NCBI GenBank assembly: GCA_020831885.1
Contig: JAFIFU010000022.1
Location: 1 to 51,433 of the forward strand
Source: Ectothiorhodospiraceae bacterium
GTDB lineage: Bacteria; Pseudomonadota; Gammaproteobacteria; Nitrococcales; Aquisalimonadaceae
Direction: 5' to 3'
DNA length: 51,433 nt
Position 1 is the stretch's first letter; every line of letters starts with the position of its first letter. A model generated the notes under the pieces. The model was not told the DNA's origin. It worked only from the letters and a program-made list of their open reading frames with translations, and ran no database searches. Both the position numbers and the translations under genes were made by a program. Shown piece after piece: positions 25,037 through 33,625 of the stretch.

Positions 25037-26739
25037 GGATCGCGCCTCCACGGGGTCGGGTCCTCGGTGTGCAGCCGGCCGCCGCGCAGGACCAGGCGGC
25101 GGTCGACGCGGGGCAGGCGATGCCGGTCATGGGCAATGATCAGCAGGGAACGGCCCCGCAGCCAGGGCTCCATGTCCTGCAGCACGGCCTGTTCGGTAGC
25201 ATGATCCAGGCCTTCTGTCGGTTCGTCCAGCAGGAGTATCGGGGCAGGCTTGAGCAGGACCCGGGCCAGCGCCAGCCGGCGCGCCTGCCCGCCGGACAGG
25301 CCGGTTCCCCCCTCGCCGAGCCAGCTTTCCAGTTTTCGCGGGAGCTGATCCACCACATCGGCCAGCCGGACCGCCTCCAGTACCCGCCAGAGCGCCGTCT
25401 CGTCCGCCGCCGGCGCCCCCAGCCGCAGATTCATGGCAATGCTCCCGGCGAACAGGGTGGTCCGCTGGCTCAGCCAGCTCATCCGGTCATGGGGCACGGC
25501 GGGATCCAGCCGGCGGAGATCGGTACCCCCCAGCAGGACGCTGCCCTGCGCCGGATCAGCTTCCCGCAGGGCGAGACGCAGCAGGGTACTTTTGCCACTG
25601 CCGCTGGGGCCCAGCACCGCCACCCGTTCACCGGGTTCCAGGCACAGATCCAGTTCCTCCAGGCAGGCCGGCTGATTGCTCCGGTACCGGAAGCTGACGT
25701 TCCTGAAGGCCAGGCGGTTGTCAGGGGGAGCCGCGGCGGGTTGGGGCGGGGCTGTCACCGCCGGTGGCGTGTCGGCAAGCTCGGTGAGCCTGCTGGCGGA
25801 CCAGCGCACTTTCCCCATCAGCAGAAATGCCTGCGGCAGTGGCATCACCAGTTCGCCCAGGGCGAAGATGGCCAACAGGATCGCCACCAGCACCGGTCCG
25901 CTGACCAGCTCCTGCTGCACCTGCCCGATGCCCACCTGCAAGGCCAGCCAGAGCGTCGCCAGCATGCCCGCCAGCACGAGCCCCTGGGCCAGCGCCTGGA
26001 TGACCGCCAGGCGTTGCTGGGCGCGCAGCCGGCGGTGGTCCAGCGCCTTGATCTTCTGCAGGTGCCGGCGCACCGCCCCGAACACATGCAGTTCCGCCTG
26101 GGCCTGCAGGTCCCCCACCAGGTGCTCCCGCAGGCGGCCGCCCAGTTCCCCCAGTTCCCCGGCGGCCTTTCGGGCATGGCGCGCCGTGAGCCAGCCGGCC
26201 ATCAGCGTCACCGGCACCAGCACCAGGCCGATGGTCAGGGCCACCGCTGGCGACAGCCAGGCGAGGAAGGCCAGCCCCCCCAGCAGGCCCAGACCGGCCA
26301 CGGCCACGGGGCCCAGCACCCGCAGGTAGAGGTGATCCAGTGCATCGATGTCGGCGGTGAGACGGTTGAGCAGGTCGCCGTTGCGCAGACCGGCCAGGGT
26401 GGCGGTGTCCAGGGGGAGCAGATGGCGAAACAGCCAGACGCGCAGATCCGCCAGGATGCGGAACACGGCCTCGTGGTTGATCAGCCGTTCGGCGTAACGG
26501 CTGACCGCCCGGCCGACGGCGAACAAGCGGATTCCCGCGCCCGGCGTGTAGATATCCAGCTGCATGCCGGCCCCGGCTGCCAGCGCCAGCCCCGCCAGTG
26601 CCGTTGCAGTGATGAACCAGCCGCTCAGCGCCAGCAGCCCGAAGTTGGCCGCCGCGGTCAGTAGCATCAGACCACCTCCCGCAAGCAGCCACAGCCGGCG
26701 TCGCCCCAGCAGCCGGAGATAGGGGCGGAGCTCCTTCAT
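25033..26739 (-). CDS. cydC: CydC, half of the CydDC ABC exporter
   Basis: The 568-residue protein has a six-helix type-IV ABC membrane domain (about 1-320) and a nucleotide-binding domain with Walker A GPSGSGKST, signature LSGGQARRLALARVLL and Walker B ILLLDEPTEGLD. CydDC is an inner-membrane heterodimer needed for cytochrome bd assembly; cysteine/glutathione export and haem handling have both been reported. The ATG at 26739 overlaps the cydD stop by 4 bp. The frame remains open far upstream, antisense-free but out of phase with cydD, so the longer version was rejected. No cydAB genes are in the window. Confidence 0.95.
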   Translation of the reverse strand: MKELRPYLRLLGRRRLWLLAGGGLMLLTAAANFGLLALSGWFITATALAGLALAAGAGMQLDIYTPGAGIRLFAVGRAVSRYAERLINHEAVFRILADLRVWLFRHLLPLDTATLAGLRNGDLLNRLTADIDALDHLYLRVLGPVAVAGLGLLGGLAFLAWLSPAVALTIGLVLVPVTLMAGWLTARHARKAAGELGELGGRLREHLVGDLQAQAELHVFGAVRRHLQKIKALDHRRLRAQQRLAVIQALAQGLVLAGMLATLWLALQVGIGQVQQELVSGPVLVAILLAIFALGELVMPLPQAFLLMGKVRWSASRLTELADTPPAVTAPPQPAAAPPDNRLAFRNVSFRYRSNQPACLEELDLCLEPGERVAVLGPSGSGKSTLLRLALREADPAQGSVLLGGTDLRRLDPAVPHDRMSWLSQRTTLFAGSIAMNLRLGAPAADETALWRVLEAVRLADVVDQLPRKLESWLGEGGTGLSGGQARRLALARVLLKPAPILLLDEPTEGLDHATEQAVLQDMEPWLRGRSLLIIAHDRHRLPRVDRRLVLRGGRLHTEDPTPWRRDP

Positions 26740-28490
26740 GGGCTGTCTCCCTGTCCCCCCGTCCGGGGCAAATGAACCTGACGATCGGCCCAGGAAAACT
26801 GCTCCGGCTGGTGACTGGCGATCAGCAGGGTGGTGCCATTGCGGTGCAGGGTCTGGAGCGCGTGGAGAATGATCTCCCGGCTGTCCGGATCCAGGCGTGC
26901 GGTGGGTTCGTCCAGGAGCAGCAGCGCCGGCTTGCGGATCAGTGCACGCGCCAGCGCCACGCGTTGCGCTTCGCCGCCGGAAAGGCCCACGCCGCGTTCC
27001 CCAACGGGGGTCTCCAGTCCCCCGGGCAGGGTGTCGCTGAAGCGGGTGACGCCGGCCTGCTCCGCCGCCGTGCGCACGGCTTCCGCTCCGGCATCCGGAG
27101 CCCCCAAGAGGATATTCCCCCGGAGGGTGCCCGGCAGCAGGTGGGGGTTCTGTCCCAACCAGCCGAGACGGCGTTCCAGCGCGTCCGGGGCCAGTTCCTC
27201 GAGGGGGATGCCGTCGATGAGAATGGCGCCCGCCTGGGGGTGCAGCAACCCCATCAGCGCATACAACACACTGGTCTTCCCGCTGCCGCTGGGGCCGACC
27301 AACAGGACGGCCTCGCCGGGGTGCAGCTCCAGGTGGAAATCGCGCACCACGGTCTGGCCGGGCTGGTAGCCAAGTCGCACACCGCGGGCCTGCACGGTCA
27401 GGCCCGCATCGTCGGTAAGTACCCGTTCCCCTCGGGGCGTCATGGGGGATGGCTCTTCCAGGATCGGTGCCAGTTCGCCGGCGGCGCCCTGGGCGGCGGC
27501 CCGGTCGTGATAATGGGTTGCCAGGTCCCGGAGCGGGGCGAAGAAGTCCGGCGCCAGCAGCAGGATGAACAGGCCGGTCTGCAGGGTGAGCTCCGGCGCC
27601 GGCCCCAGCGTGAAATAGCCGAGCAGGCCAAGACCGATGTAGATGGCCAGCATGGCGATGGCCACGGAACTGAAGAACTCCAGGACGGCGGAAGAGAGAA
27701 AGGCGATGCGCAGCACCTGCATGGTGCGACGGCGGTAGTCCTCGGAGCCGGCTTCCAGTTCCCGGACCGTGGCCGCGCCCCGGCCGAAGTGCTTGAGGGC
27801 GTCCAGCCCCTGAAGACGGTCCAGAAACTGTCCGCTCAACCGGGCCAGGGCCTGGAATTGTCGCTGGTTCGCACCGGCGGCTCCCATACCCACAAGGGCC
27901 ATGAACAGCGGAATGAGGGGGGCGGCGAACAACAGCAGCATGCCCGCCAACCAGTCCTGGCTGAACACCGCGATCAACAGGCCCAGTGGGGCAAGGATGG
28001 CGATGGTTCGCTGGGGCAGGTAGCGGCCCACATAGTTTCCCACAGCCTCGCTCTGGTCCAGGGCCACATTGCTGAGGGCACCGCTGTCCCGGCTGCGCAG
28101 GCCGGCCGGCCCCAGGGCGTACAGGTGCCGGAACAGCCCGGTCCGCAGTCGGTCGCTGGCGATCAGGCCTGCGTGGCTTGCCAGCCAGTCCCTGGTGGTG
28201 CCGGTGATCACACGCAGCAGCATCACCCCGGCAAGCATTGCCAGCATCGGCGCCGGTTCTGTTCCCTCCGGTGGGGGGAGGATCACGCTGCTGACCAGGG
28301 AGGCCAGCAGCCAGGCCTGGGGAATCAGCAACCAGCCATGCAGCACGCCGAGCAGGGTGGCCAGCCGAAGCGAACCCCTTGCCGGCCTGACCAGGCTGTC
28401 CAGCCAGCGGCCAGCCGTTCCGCTGTCCATCACTGTGGGGCTGCCCGCGAGCGCCGTGGCGTCTGCGTCTGTCTCGGTGGGTCTGGTCAT
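26736..28490 (-). CDS. cydD: CydD, half of the CydDC ABC exporter
   Basis: The 584-residue ABC half-transporter carries an N-terminal membrane domain (about 30-340, with QAWLLASLV and DQSEAVGNYVGRYLPQRT) and a nucleotide-binding domain with Walker A GPSGSGKTS, signature LSGGEAQRVALARAL and Walker B LLLLDEPTARLD. It pairs with CydC, whose start overlaps its stop. The ATG at 28490 is preceded by GGGAA. It is the promoter-proximal gene of cydD-cydC-M20 peptidase and is divergent from the MoxR-type gene. Confidence 0.95.
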   Translation of the reverse strand: MTRPTETDADATALAGSPTVMDSGTAGRWLDSLVRPARGSLRLATLLGVLHGWLLIPQAWLLASLVSSVILPPPEGTEPAPMLAMLAGVMLLRVITGTTRDWLASHAGLIASDRLRTGLFRHLYALGPAGLRSRDSGALSNVALDQSEAVGNYVGRYLPQRTIAILAPLGLLIAVFSQDWLAGMLLLFAAPLIPLFMALVGMGAAGANQRQFQALARLSGQFLDRLQGLDALKHFGRGAATVRELEAGSEDYRRRTMQVLRIAFLSSAVLEFFSSVAIAMLAIYIGLGLLGYFTLGPAPELTLQTGLFILLLAPDFFAPLRDLATHYHDRAAAQGAAGELAPILEEPSPMTPRGERVLTDDAGLTVQARGVRLGYQPGQTVVRDFHLELHPGEAVLLVGPSGSGKTSVLYALMGLLHPQAGAILIDGIPLEELAPDALERRLGWLGQNPHLLPGTLRGNILLGAPDAGAEAVRTAAEQAGVTRFSDTLPGGLETPVGERGVGLSGGEAQRVALARALIRKPALLLLDEPTARLDPDSREIILHALQTLHRNGTTLLIASHQPEQFSWADRQVHLPRTGGQGDSP

Positions 28491-28668
28491 GACTCGGGGT
28501 TCCCGTGACTGGGTGTGGTGCAGTGAACGTCGCCTGTGGGACTGACCCTGACGTCACGATTCAGTTCGCGTCATGGTATTGCTGTCGTGACAATGGGCGA
28601 GAATACAGCAAGGCCGCCGACGCCGGGAACCGGGCGCGGCGCGGACGTCTGCAACCAGTTTGATTATT

Positions 28669-28702
28669 GGTAATCCATTACCCCGGCCAGGCGTGTTACA
28701 AT
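28669..28702. promoter_or_regulatory. Perfect palindrome and -10-like box between cydD and the MoxR gene
   Basis: The 305-bp divergent spacer (28491-28795) holds a perfect palindrome GGTAATCCATTACC (28669-28682). It is followed 14 bp later by TACAAT (28697-28702), a -10-like box for the plus-strand gene. No consensus -35 is found, so the palindrome may be an activator or repressor site. The rest of the spacer shows nothing recognisable. Confidence 0.35.
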
Positions 28703-28795
28703 CCCGGGCTGCCTGTTCCGGCGTTCCGAGCTGCAAGTCAATTCATCCGTTACAGTTACAGCCATCGGGCTGGGATCACTCACAGGAATTCTCGC

Positions 28796-29641
28796 ATGCG
28801 TTTCGAAGGTACCGACAGCTACGTAGCCACCGACGATCTGACCATGGCGGTGAACGCCGCGGCCGCTCTGCAGCGCCCGTTGCTCATCAAGGGTGAGCCG
28901 GGCACCGGCAAGACCCTGTTGGCGGAGGAGGTTGCCCAAGGGCTGGGCCTGCCGTTCTACGAGTGGCACATCAAGTCCACCACCAAGGCCCAGCAGGGTC
29001 TCTACGAGTACGATGCGGTCTCCCGCCTTCGGGATTCCCAACTCGGGGATTCCAAGGTCCACGATATCGCCAATTACATCGTCAAGGGGCCGTTGTGGCA
29101 TTGCTTCGAAAGTGACCGGCAACCGGTGCTGCTGATCGACGAAATCGACAAGGCGGATATCGAATTCCCCAACGATCTGTTGCGGGAACTGGATCGCATG
29201 GAATTCTTCGTCTACGAGACCCAGCAGGTGGTCAAGGCCCGCCATCGGCCGGTGATCATCATCACCAGCAACAACGAGAAGGAACTGCCGGACGCGTTCC
29301 TGCGCCGCTGCTTCTTCCATTACATCCGCTTCCCGGAACGGGAGACCATGGAGCGGATCGTCGACGTCCACTTCCCCGGACTGAAGAAGGAGCTGTTGAA
29401 GGAGGCCCTGGAGCTGTTCTTTGACCTGCGCGACGTGCCCGGCTTGAAGAAGAAGCCCTCCACTTCCGAGCTGCTGGACTGGCTGAAGCTGCTGATGGCC
29501 GAGGATGTGAGCCCTGAGGCGCTGCGGGAGAACACCCAGCGCAAACTGCTGCCGCCGCTGTACGGCGCGCTGCTGAAAAATGAGCAGGACGTGCACCTGT
29601 TCGAGCGCCTGATGTTCATGTCCCGCCGAAAGGACGCCTGA
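28796..29641 (+). CDS. MoxR-family AAA+ ATPase
   Basis: The 281-residue AAA+ protein has Walker A GEPGTGKT (33-40), Walker B VLLIDEIDKAD, sensor-1 IITSNNEKELPDAFLRRC and a C-terminal lid. MoxR ATPases act as chaperones that insert metals or activate partner complexes, usually with a VWA protein. The ATG at 28796 has AGGA about 9 bp upstream; the frame opens earlier but without family similarity. The VWA gene follows after 64 bp, the standard partner arrangement. The client is unknown. Confidence 0.92.
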   Translation: MRFEGTDSYVATDDLTMAVNAAAALQRPLLIKGEPGTGKTLLAEEVAQGLGLPFYEWHIKSTTKAQQGLYEYDAVSRLRDSQLGDSKVHDIANYIVKGPLWHCFESDRQPVLLIDEIDKADIEFPNDLLRELDRMEFFVYETQQVVKARHRPVIIITSNNEKELPDAFLRRCFFHYIRFPERETMERIVDVHFPGLKKELLKEALELFFDLRDVPGLKKKPSTSELLDWLKLLMAEDVSPEALRENTQRKLLPPLYGALLKNEQDVHLFERLMFMSRRKDA

Positions 29642-29705
29642 GGCGCGGCGTGGACGCCGGTATGTGGACATTCATCTCTGACGGGGCGCGGGGGCTGTTG
29701 CCGGT

Positions 29706-30884
29706 ATGCTGATCGATTTCTTCTACCAACTGCGAAAGGCCGGCCTCAAGGTGACGGTCACGGAGTTTCTGGTGCTGCTGGAGGCGCTGGAGCGCCGGGT
29801 GGCCGTGTGCAGCGTCGAGGACTTCTACTACCTGGCCCGCGGGGCACTGATCAAGGACGAGAGCCAGTTCGACCGCTTCGATCAGGTTTTTGGCAGCTAT
29901 TTCAAGGGCTTGGAGCTTATTAGTGACGATCTGGTGACGGAGCTGCCCGAGGAGTGGTTGCGCAGCCTGGCGGAACGTGTGCTTTCCGAGGAGGAAAAGG
30001 CGAGGATCGAGGCGCTGGGTGGCTGGGAACAACTGATGGAGACGCTGAAGCAGCGTCTTGAGGAGCAGGAGAAGCGTCACGAGGGAGGCAGCAAATGGAT
30101 CGGCACCCGTGGCACCTCACCCTTCGGCGCCGACGGCTACAACCCGGAAGGCGTGCGCATCGGCCAGAAGAAATCCCGTCACCGGCGGGCGGTGAAGGTC
30201 TGGGACAAGCGGGAGTTCCGCAACCTGGACAGTTCCCGGGAGATCGGCACCCGCAACATCAAGGTGGCGCTGCGCCGCCTGCGCCAGTTCGCGCGGCAGG
30301 GGGCAGCGGATGTGCTGGACCTGGACGACACCATCCGTTCCACGGCACGCAATGCCGGACACCTGGATCTGAAGATGGTGCCGGAACGGCACAATGCGGT
30401 GAAAGTGCTGATCTTCTTCGACGTGGGCGGCTCCATGGACGATCACGTGCGGGTCTGCGAGGAACTCTTCTCCGCGGCCCGGGCGGAGTTCAAGCACATG
30501 GAGTACTTCTATTTCCACAACTGCCTCTACGAGACGGTCTGGAAGGACAGCCGGCGCAGGCACAGCGAAACCATCCCCATGCTGGATGTGCTGCATACCT
30601 ATGGGCCGGATTACAAGGTGATTTTCGTGGGTGACGCGACCATGAGCCCGTACGAGATCATCTATCCGGGTGCTAGCGTGGAGCACTGGAACGAGGAGGC
30701 GGGTTCCGTCTGGCTGGAGCGGGTGAAGGCCACCTGGCCGCAAGTGATCTGGCTTAATCCGGAACCCGAGCAGCGCTGGGCTTACACCCAGTCCATCCAG
30801 ATCATTCGCGAACTGTTGGGCGATCGGATGTACCCGCTCACCCTGGAGGGGCTGGAGCAGGGCATGCGCCAGTTAAGGAAGTAA
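29706..30884 (+). CDS. VWA-domain protein (CoxE-like partner of MoxR)
   Basis: The 392-residue protein has an N-terminal region (1-130) rich in helices and a charged linker. A C-terminal von Willebrand A domain starts at about 230 with the metal site DVGGS (239-243; DxGxS) and a later FVGDATMSPYEI. The family resembles COG3825/CoxE proteins found next to MoxR ATPases. The pair probably acts as a chaperone on a metal-dependent enzyme. The start is uncertain because no good ribosome site precedes 29706, though MLIDFFYQLRKAGLKV matches the family start. It converges with a MarR gene 4 bp downstream. Confidence 0.9.
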   Translation: MLIDFFYQLRKAGLKVTVTEFLVLLEALERRVAVCSVEDFYYLARGALIKDESQFDRFDQVFGSYFKGLELISDDLVTELPEEWLRSLAERVLSEEEKARIEALGGWEQLMETLKQRLEEQEKRHEGGSKWIGTRGTSPFGADGYNPEGVRIGQKKSRHRRAVKVWDKREFRNLDSSREIGTRNIKVALRRLRQFARQGAADVLDLDDTIRSTARNAGHLDLKMVPERHNAVKVLIFFDVGGSMDDHVRVCEELFSAARAEFKHMEYFYFHNCLYETVWKDSRRRHSETIPMLDVLHTYGPDYKVIFVGDATMSPYEIIYPGASVEHWNEEAGSVWLERVKATWPQVIWLNPEPEQRWAYTQSIQIIRELLGDRMYPLTLEGLEQGMRQLRK

Positions 30885-30888
30885 TATG

Positions 30889-31416
30889 TCAATCACACTT
30901 GTTCTCGGCTGCCAAGTCAGTTAGGCAAAGCCCTATTGTTTGGGCGCGGACCCGGTCCACTAATTCCACCAGGGTTTTCAACTCCTCCGTGGTCAGTACC
31001 TCGAACATCCGCCCGGTCCAGGATTCATGATCCTTCGCCATGGAACGGAACAATGCCGCCCCCGCCGGCGTCATCAGGATATGGCTGACCCGGCGGTCCA
31101 TGCTGCAGGGTTTGCGGCGGATCAGGTTATCCGCCTCCATCCGGTCAAGGAGGCGTGTAATGTTCCCCTTTGAAGCGAGTAGGCGTCGTGCCAGTTCTTT
31201 GGTACTTAACCCGTTTGGTCCGGCATGATCGAGTTGGGCCAGGACATAGAAGCGGGACAGGGAACTCTGATAGCGGGTCCTTAAAAGGTCGTTGACGGTT
31301 TGTTCCAGCCGTTTTGAACACATCATCACATGCAGCGAAGCGCGCAGAGTATGCTTGCTGTATGGAAGATCACCCATTTTGTCAGTATCGCGGGATGTAG
31401 CTACTTCACGCCTCAT
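30889..31416 (-). CDS. MarR-family transcriptional regulator
   Basis: The 175-residue protein has a MarR winged helix: STKELARRLLASKGNITRLLDRMEADNLI as helix-turn-helix and PCSMDRRVSHILMTPAG as the wing. The ATG at 31416 has AAGGAG 10 bp upstream. It lies 85 bp downstream of uup on the same strand and converges with the VWA gene. Its targets are unknown; the AACAGcCTGTT palindrome ahead of it suggests self-control. It is unrelated in detail to the MarR gene at 13022-13471. Confidence 0.9.
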   Translation of the reverse strand: MRREVATSRDTDKMGDLPYSKHTLRASLHVMMCSKRLEQTVNDLLRTRYQSSLSRFYVLAQLDHAGPNGLSTKELARRLLASKGNITRLLDRMEADNLIRRKPCSMDRRVSHILMTPAGAALFRSMAKDHESWTGRMFEVLTTEELKTLVELVDRVRAQTIGLCLTDLAAENKCD

Positions 31417-31462
31417 GGTCTGTCGGCTCCTTGCCTATTAACCTGGAACACAGAAACAGCAT

Positions 31463-31473
31463 AACAGCCTGTT
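31463..31473. promoter_or_regulatory. Possible MarR operator
   Basis: The palindrome AACAGcCTGTT lies 47 bp before the MarR start codon, near a TTATGC -10-like box on the minus strand. It is a short candidate autoregulatory site. Confidence 0.3.
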
Positions 31474-31501
31474 GCACTGTGATGCATTATCCGTAAACGA
31501 C

Positions 31502-33421
31502 TTAGTTCTGTGTCGACACTCCGGCTCTGGCGGCCTGTTCCAGGGCTTCCCAGCGCTGGAAGGCCGCCTCCAACTGTGTTTCCACCTCGGCGAGCCGTGC
31601 CGTGGTGGTGGCGATCTCTTCCGCCGGCCCCTGGTAGAACTCCGGATCCGCCAGGGTGCGGCTCAGGGCTTCCTGTTCCTGCTCCAGTGTCTCGATGGTG
31701 GCCGGCAGGGTTTCCAGCTCCCGCTTGTCCTTGTAACTGAGCTTGGCGCGGGCCGCCGGGCGCTGTGTGCTCTGCTGTGCCGGTGCCCGGGGGCGTTGCT
31801 GCGCCCCGGTGCGGGGCGACGGGGCGGCGGGGCGCTGACGTTCCCAGTCGCTGTATCCCCCCACATATTCCCTGACCTGTCCGCCGCCTTCGAATACAAG
31901 GGAACTGGTCACCACGTTGTCCAGAAAGGCACGGTCGTGGCTCACCAGCAATACCGTGCCCGTATAGTCCACCAGCAACTGCTCCAGCAGCTCCAGGGTC
32001 TCCAGGTCCAGGTCATTGGTGGGTTCGTCCAGGACCAGCAGATTCGCCGGTCGCGTGAACAGCCGTGCCAGCAGCACCCGGTTGCGCTCGCCGCCGGAGA
32101 GGGCGCTGATAGGGGCACGGGCCTGGGCCGGCGTGAACAGGAAATCCTTCAGGTAGCTGATGATGTGGCGTTGCTGGCCGTTGACCGTGATGGTGTCGGC
32201 CCCACCGGAAACGTTCTCGGCAACGCTGAGTTCCTCATCCAGTTGCTCCCGCAACTGATCGAAGTAGGCGATTTCCAGTCCGGTGCCCAGCCGGACCCGT
32301 CCCGCATCCGGGTGCCGCCGTCCCAGCAGAACGTGGAGCAGGGTGGTCTTGCCACAGCCGTTGGGGCCGATCAGCCCCACCTTGTCACCCCGCATGATCG
32401 TGGTGGAGAAATCCGCGATCAAGGGTTCCCCGTCAAAGCTGTGGCTGATGTGCTCCGCGCGGATGACCAGCCTGCCGGAGCGGTCCGCCGCCTGCAGATC
32501 GAAACCCGCCACGCCCTGGCGCTCCCGCCGCTGTGCCCGCTGGCGTCGCATGTCCTGCAGCGCGCGGACGCGGCCCTCGTTCCGGGTGCGGCGGGCCTTG
32601 ATGCCCTGGCGGATCCAGGCTTCCTCCTGGGCAAGGCGGCGATCGAACTGCTGCTGTGCGCGTTCCTCGGCCACCAGTTCCGCATCCCGGGTCTGCAGAT
32701 AACGGCGGTAGTCACCGGGATAGCTCCGCAGTTCACCCCGGTCCAGTTCCACGATCCGCGTCGCCAGGCGCTGCAGAAAGGCGCGGTCATGGGTTATGAA
32801 CAGCAGTGCCCCTTGCCAGCCCAGCAGCAGTTCCTCCAGCTGGCCTATGGCTTCCACGTCCAGGTGATTGGTGGGCTCGTCCAGCAGCAGGAGGTCCGGA
32901 TCCTGAACCAGCGCCTGGCCGAGCAGGGCGCGTCGGCCCACGCCGCCGGATACATCGGCAATCGGCTGATCGCCCGGCAGATCCAGGCGTGTGAGCATGG
33001 CGTCCACCCGCTGCTCCAGGGTCCAGCCGTCGGCGCTGTCCAATGCCTGGTGAAGCTGTTCCATCTCCGCCAGGAGTCGGGGCTGCTCCCCACCCCCGGC
33101 CAAGGCCTGGGCCAATTGGTAGTGACGGGCCAGGAGTTCGCCCGCGGCGCCGAGGCCCTGGGCCACCAGCTCGCGGACGGTACCGGTGAAACCGCGGGGC
33201 AGTTCCTGGGGCAAGCGCGCGATGCGCAGCCCCGGGCGCATCGCCAGCTCGCCGTCCTCCGGTGTGATATCGCCGGCGATGACCTTTAGCAGCGTGGATT
33301 TGCCGGCGCCGTTCCGGCCAAGCAGGCAGACCCGCTCCCCGGCATCGATGGTGAAGTCCACATGATCCAGAACGGGATGGGCGCCGAAACTGACGGTGAG
33401 CTGGCGGGCGGTGAGTAGCAC
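31502..33421 (-). CDS. uup: ABC-F family ATPase Uup
   Basis: The 639-residue soluble protein has two ABC domains, the first Walker A being GRNGAGKST (35-43) and the second GPNGCGKTT. Both signatures (DVSGGVGRRALL and LSGGERNRVLLARL) and LLLLDEPTNHLD / LLVLDEPTNDLD are visible. An ABC-F linker separates the domains and a Uup-type coiled coil ends the protein (KLSYKDKRELETLPATIETL onward). ABC-F proteins act on ribosomes or DNA; Uup also binds DNA and affects transposon precise excision. No ATG fits; the start is taken as GTG at 33421, with only a weak ribosome site, and gives the usual family length. Confidence 0.92.
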   Translation of the reverse strand: MLLTARQLTVSFGAHPVLDHVDFTIDAGERVCLLGRNGAGKSTLLKVIAGDITPEDGELAMRPGLRIARLPQELPRGFTGTVRELVAQGLGAAGELLARHYQLAQALAGGGEQPRLLAEMEQLHQALDSADGWTLEQRVDAMLTRLDLPGDQPIADVSGGVGRRALLGQALVQDPDLLLLDEPTNHLDVEAIGQLEELLLGWQGALLFITHDRAFLQRLATRIVELDRGELRSYPGDYRRYLQTRDAELVAEERAQQQFDRRLAQEEAWIRQGIKARRTRNEGRVRALQDMRRQRAQRRERQGVAGFDLQAADRSGRLVIRAEHISHSFDGEPLIADFSTTIMRGDKVGLIGPNGCGKTTLLHVLLGRRHPDAGRVRLGTGLEIAYFDQLREQLDEELSVAENVSGGADTITVNGQQRHIISYLKDFLFTPAQARAPISALSGGERNRVLLARLFTRPANLLVLDEPTNDLDLETLELLEQLLVDYTGTVLLVSHDRAFLDNVVTSSLVFEGGGQVREYVGGYSDWERQRPAAPSPRTGAQQRPRAPAQQSTQRPAARAKLSYKDKRELETLPATIETLEQEQEALSRTLADPEFYQGPAEEIATTTARLAEVETQLEAAFQRWEALEQAARAGVSTQN

Positions 33422-33625
33422 GTTGGTATCGGGTCCGGTGATTGTCGATACGGAATACGGCCGGCGCCGTGGTGGGTGCCGGCGGAACCGCCATTCTAAA
33501 GAATCGGGGCAGGCACCGCATCCGTTCCCTGCGGGTCGGGGGCGGCGACAGGCGTCCTGACTGGTGCGTGGTAATCCGCTTCCGAGGCTTGGTATAGTGC
33601 ATCCAGGTGGGCGCCGGGAAGCCTT

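Noticed and set aside
24811-26664. 617-codon open frame antisense to cydC and the peptidase
   Set aside because: Crosses two real genes and reads as Gln/His/Arg-rich filler.
26772-28508. 578-codon open frame antisense to cydD
   Set aside because: Low-complexity Gly/Gln/Arg-rich translation with no motif; cydD is certain on the other strand.
26740-28557. N-terminal extension of cydC by about 600 codons
   Set aside because: It runs out of phase through cydD and has no similarity; the ATG at 26739 gives the family N-terminus.
31472-33289. 605-codon open frame antisense to uup
   Set aside because: Shadow of a well-supported ABC-F gene.
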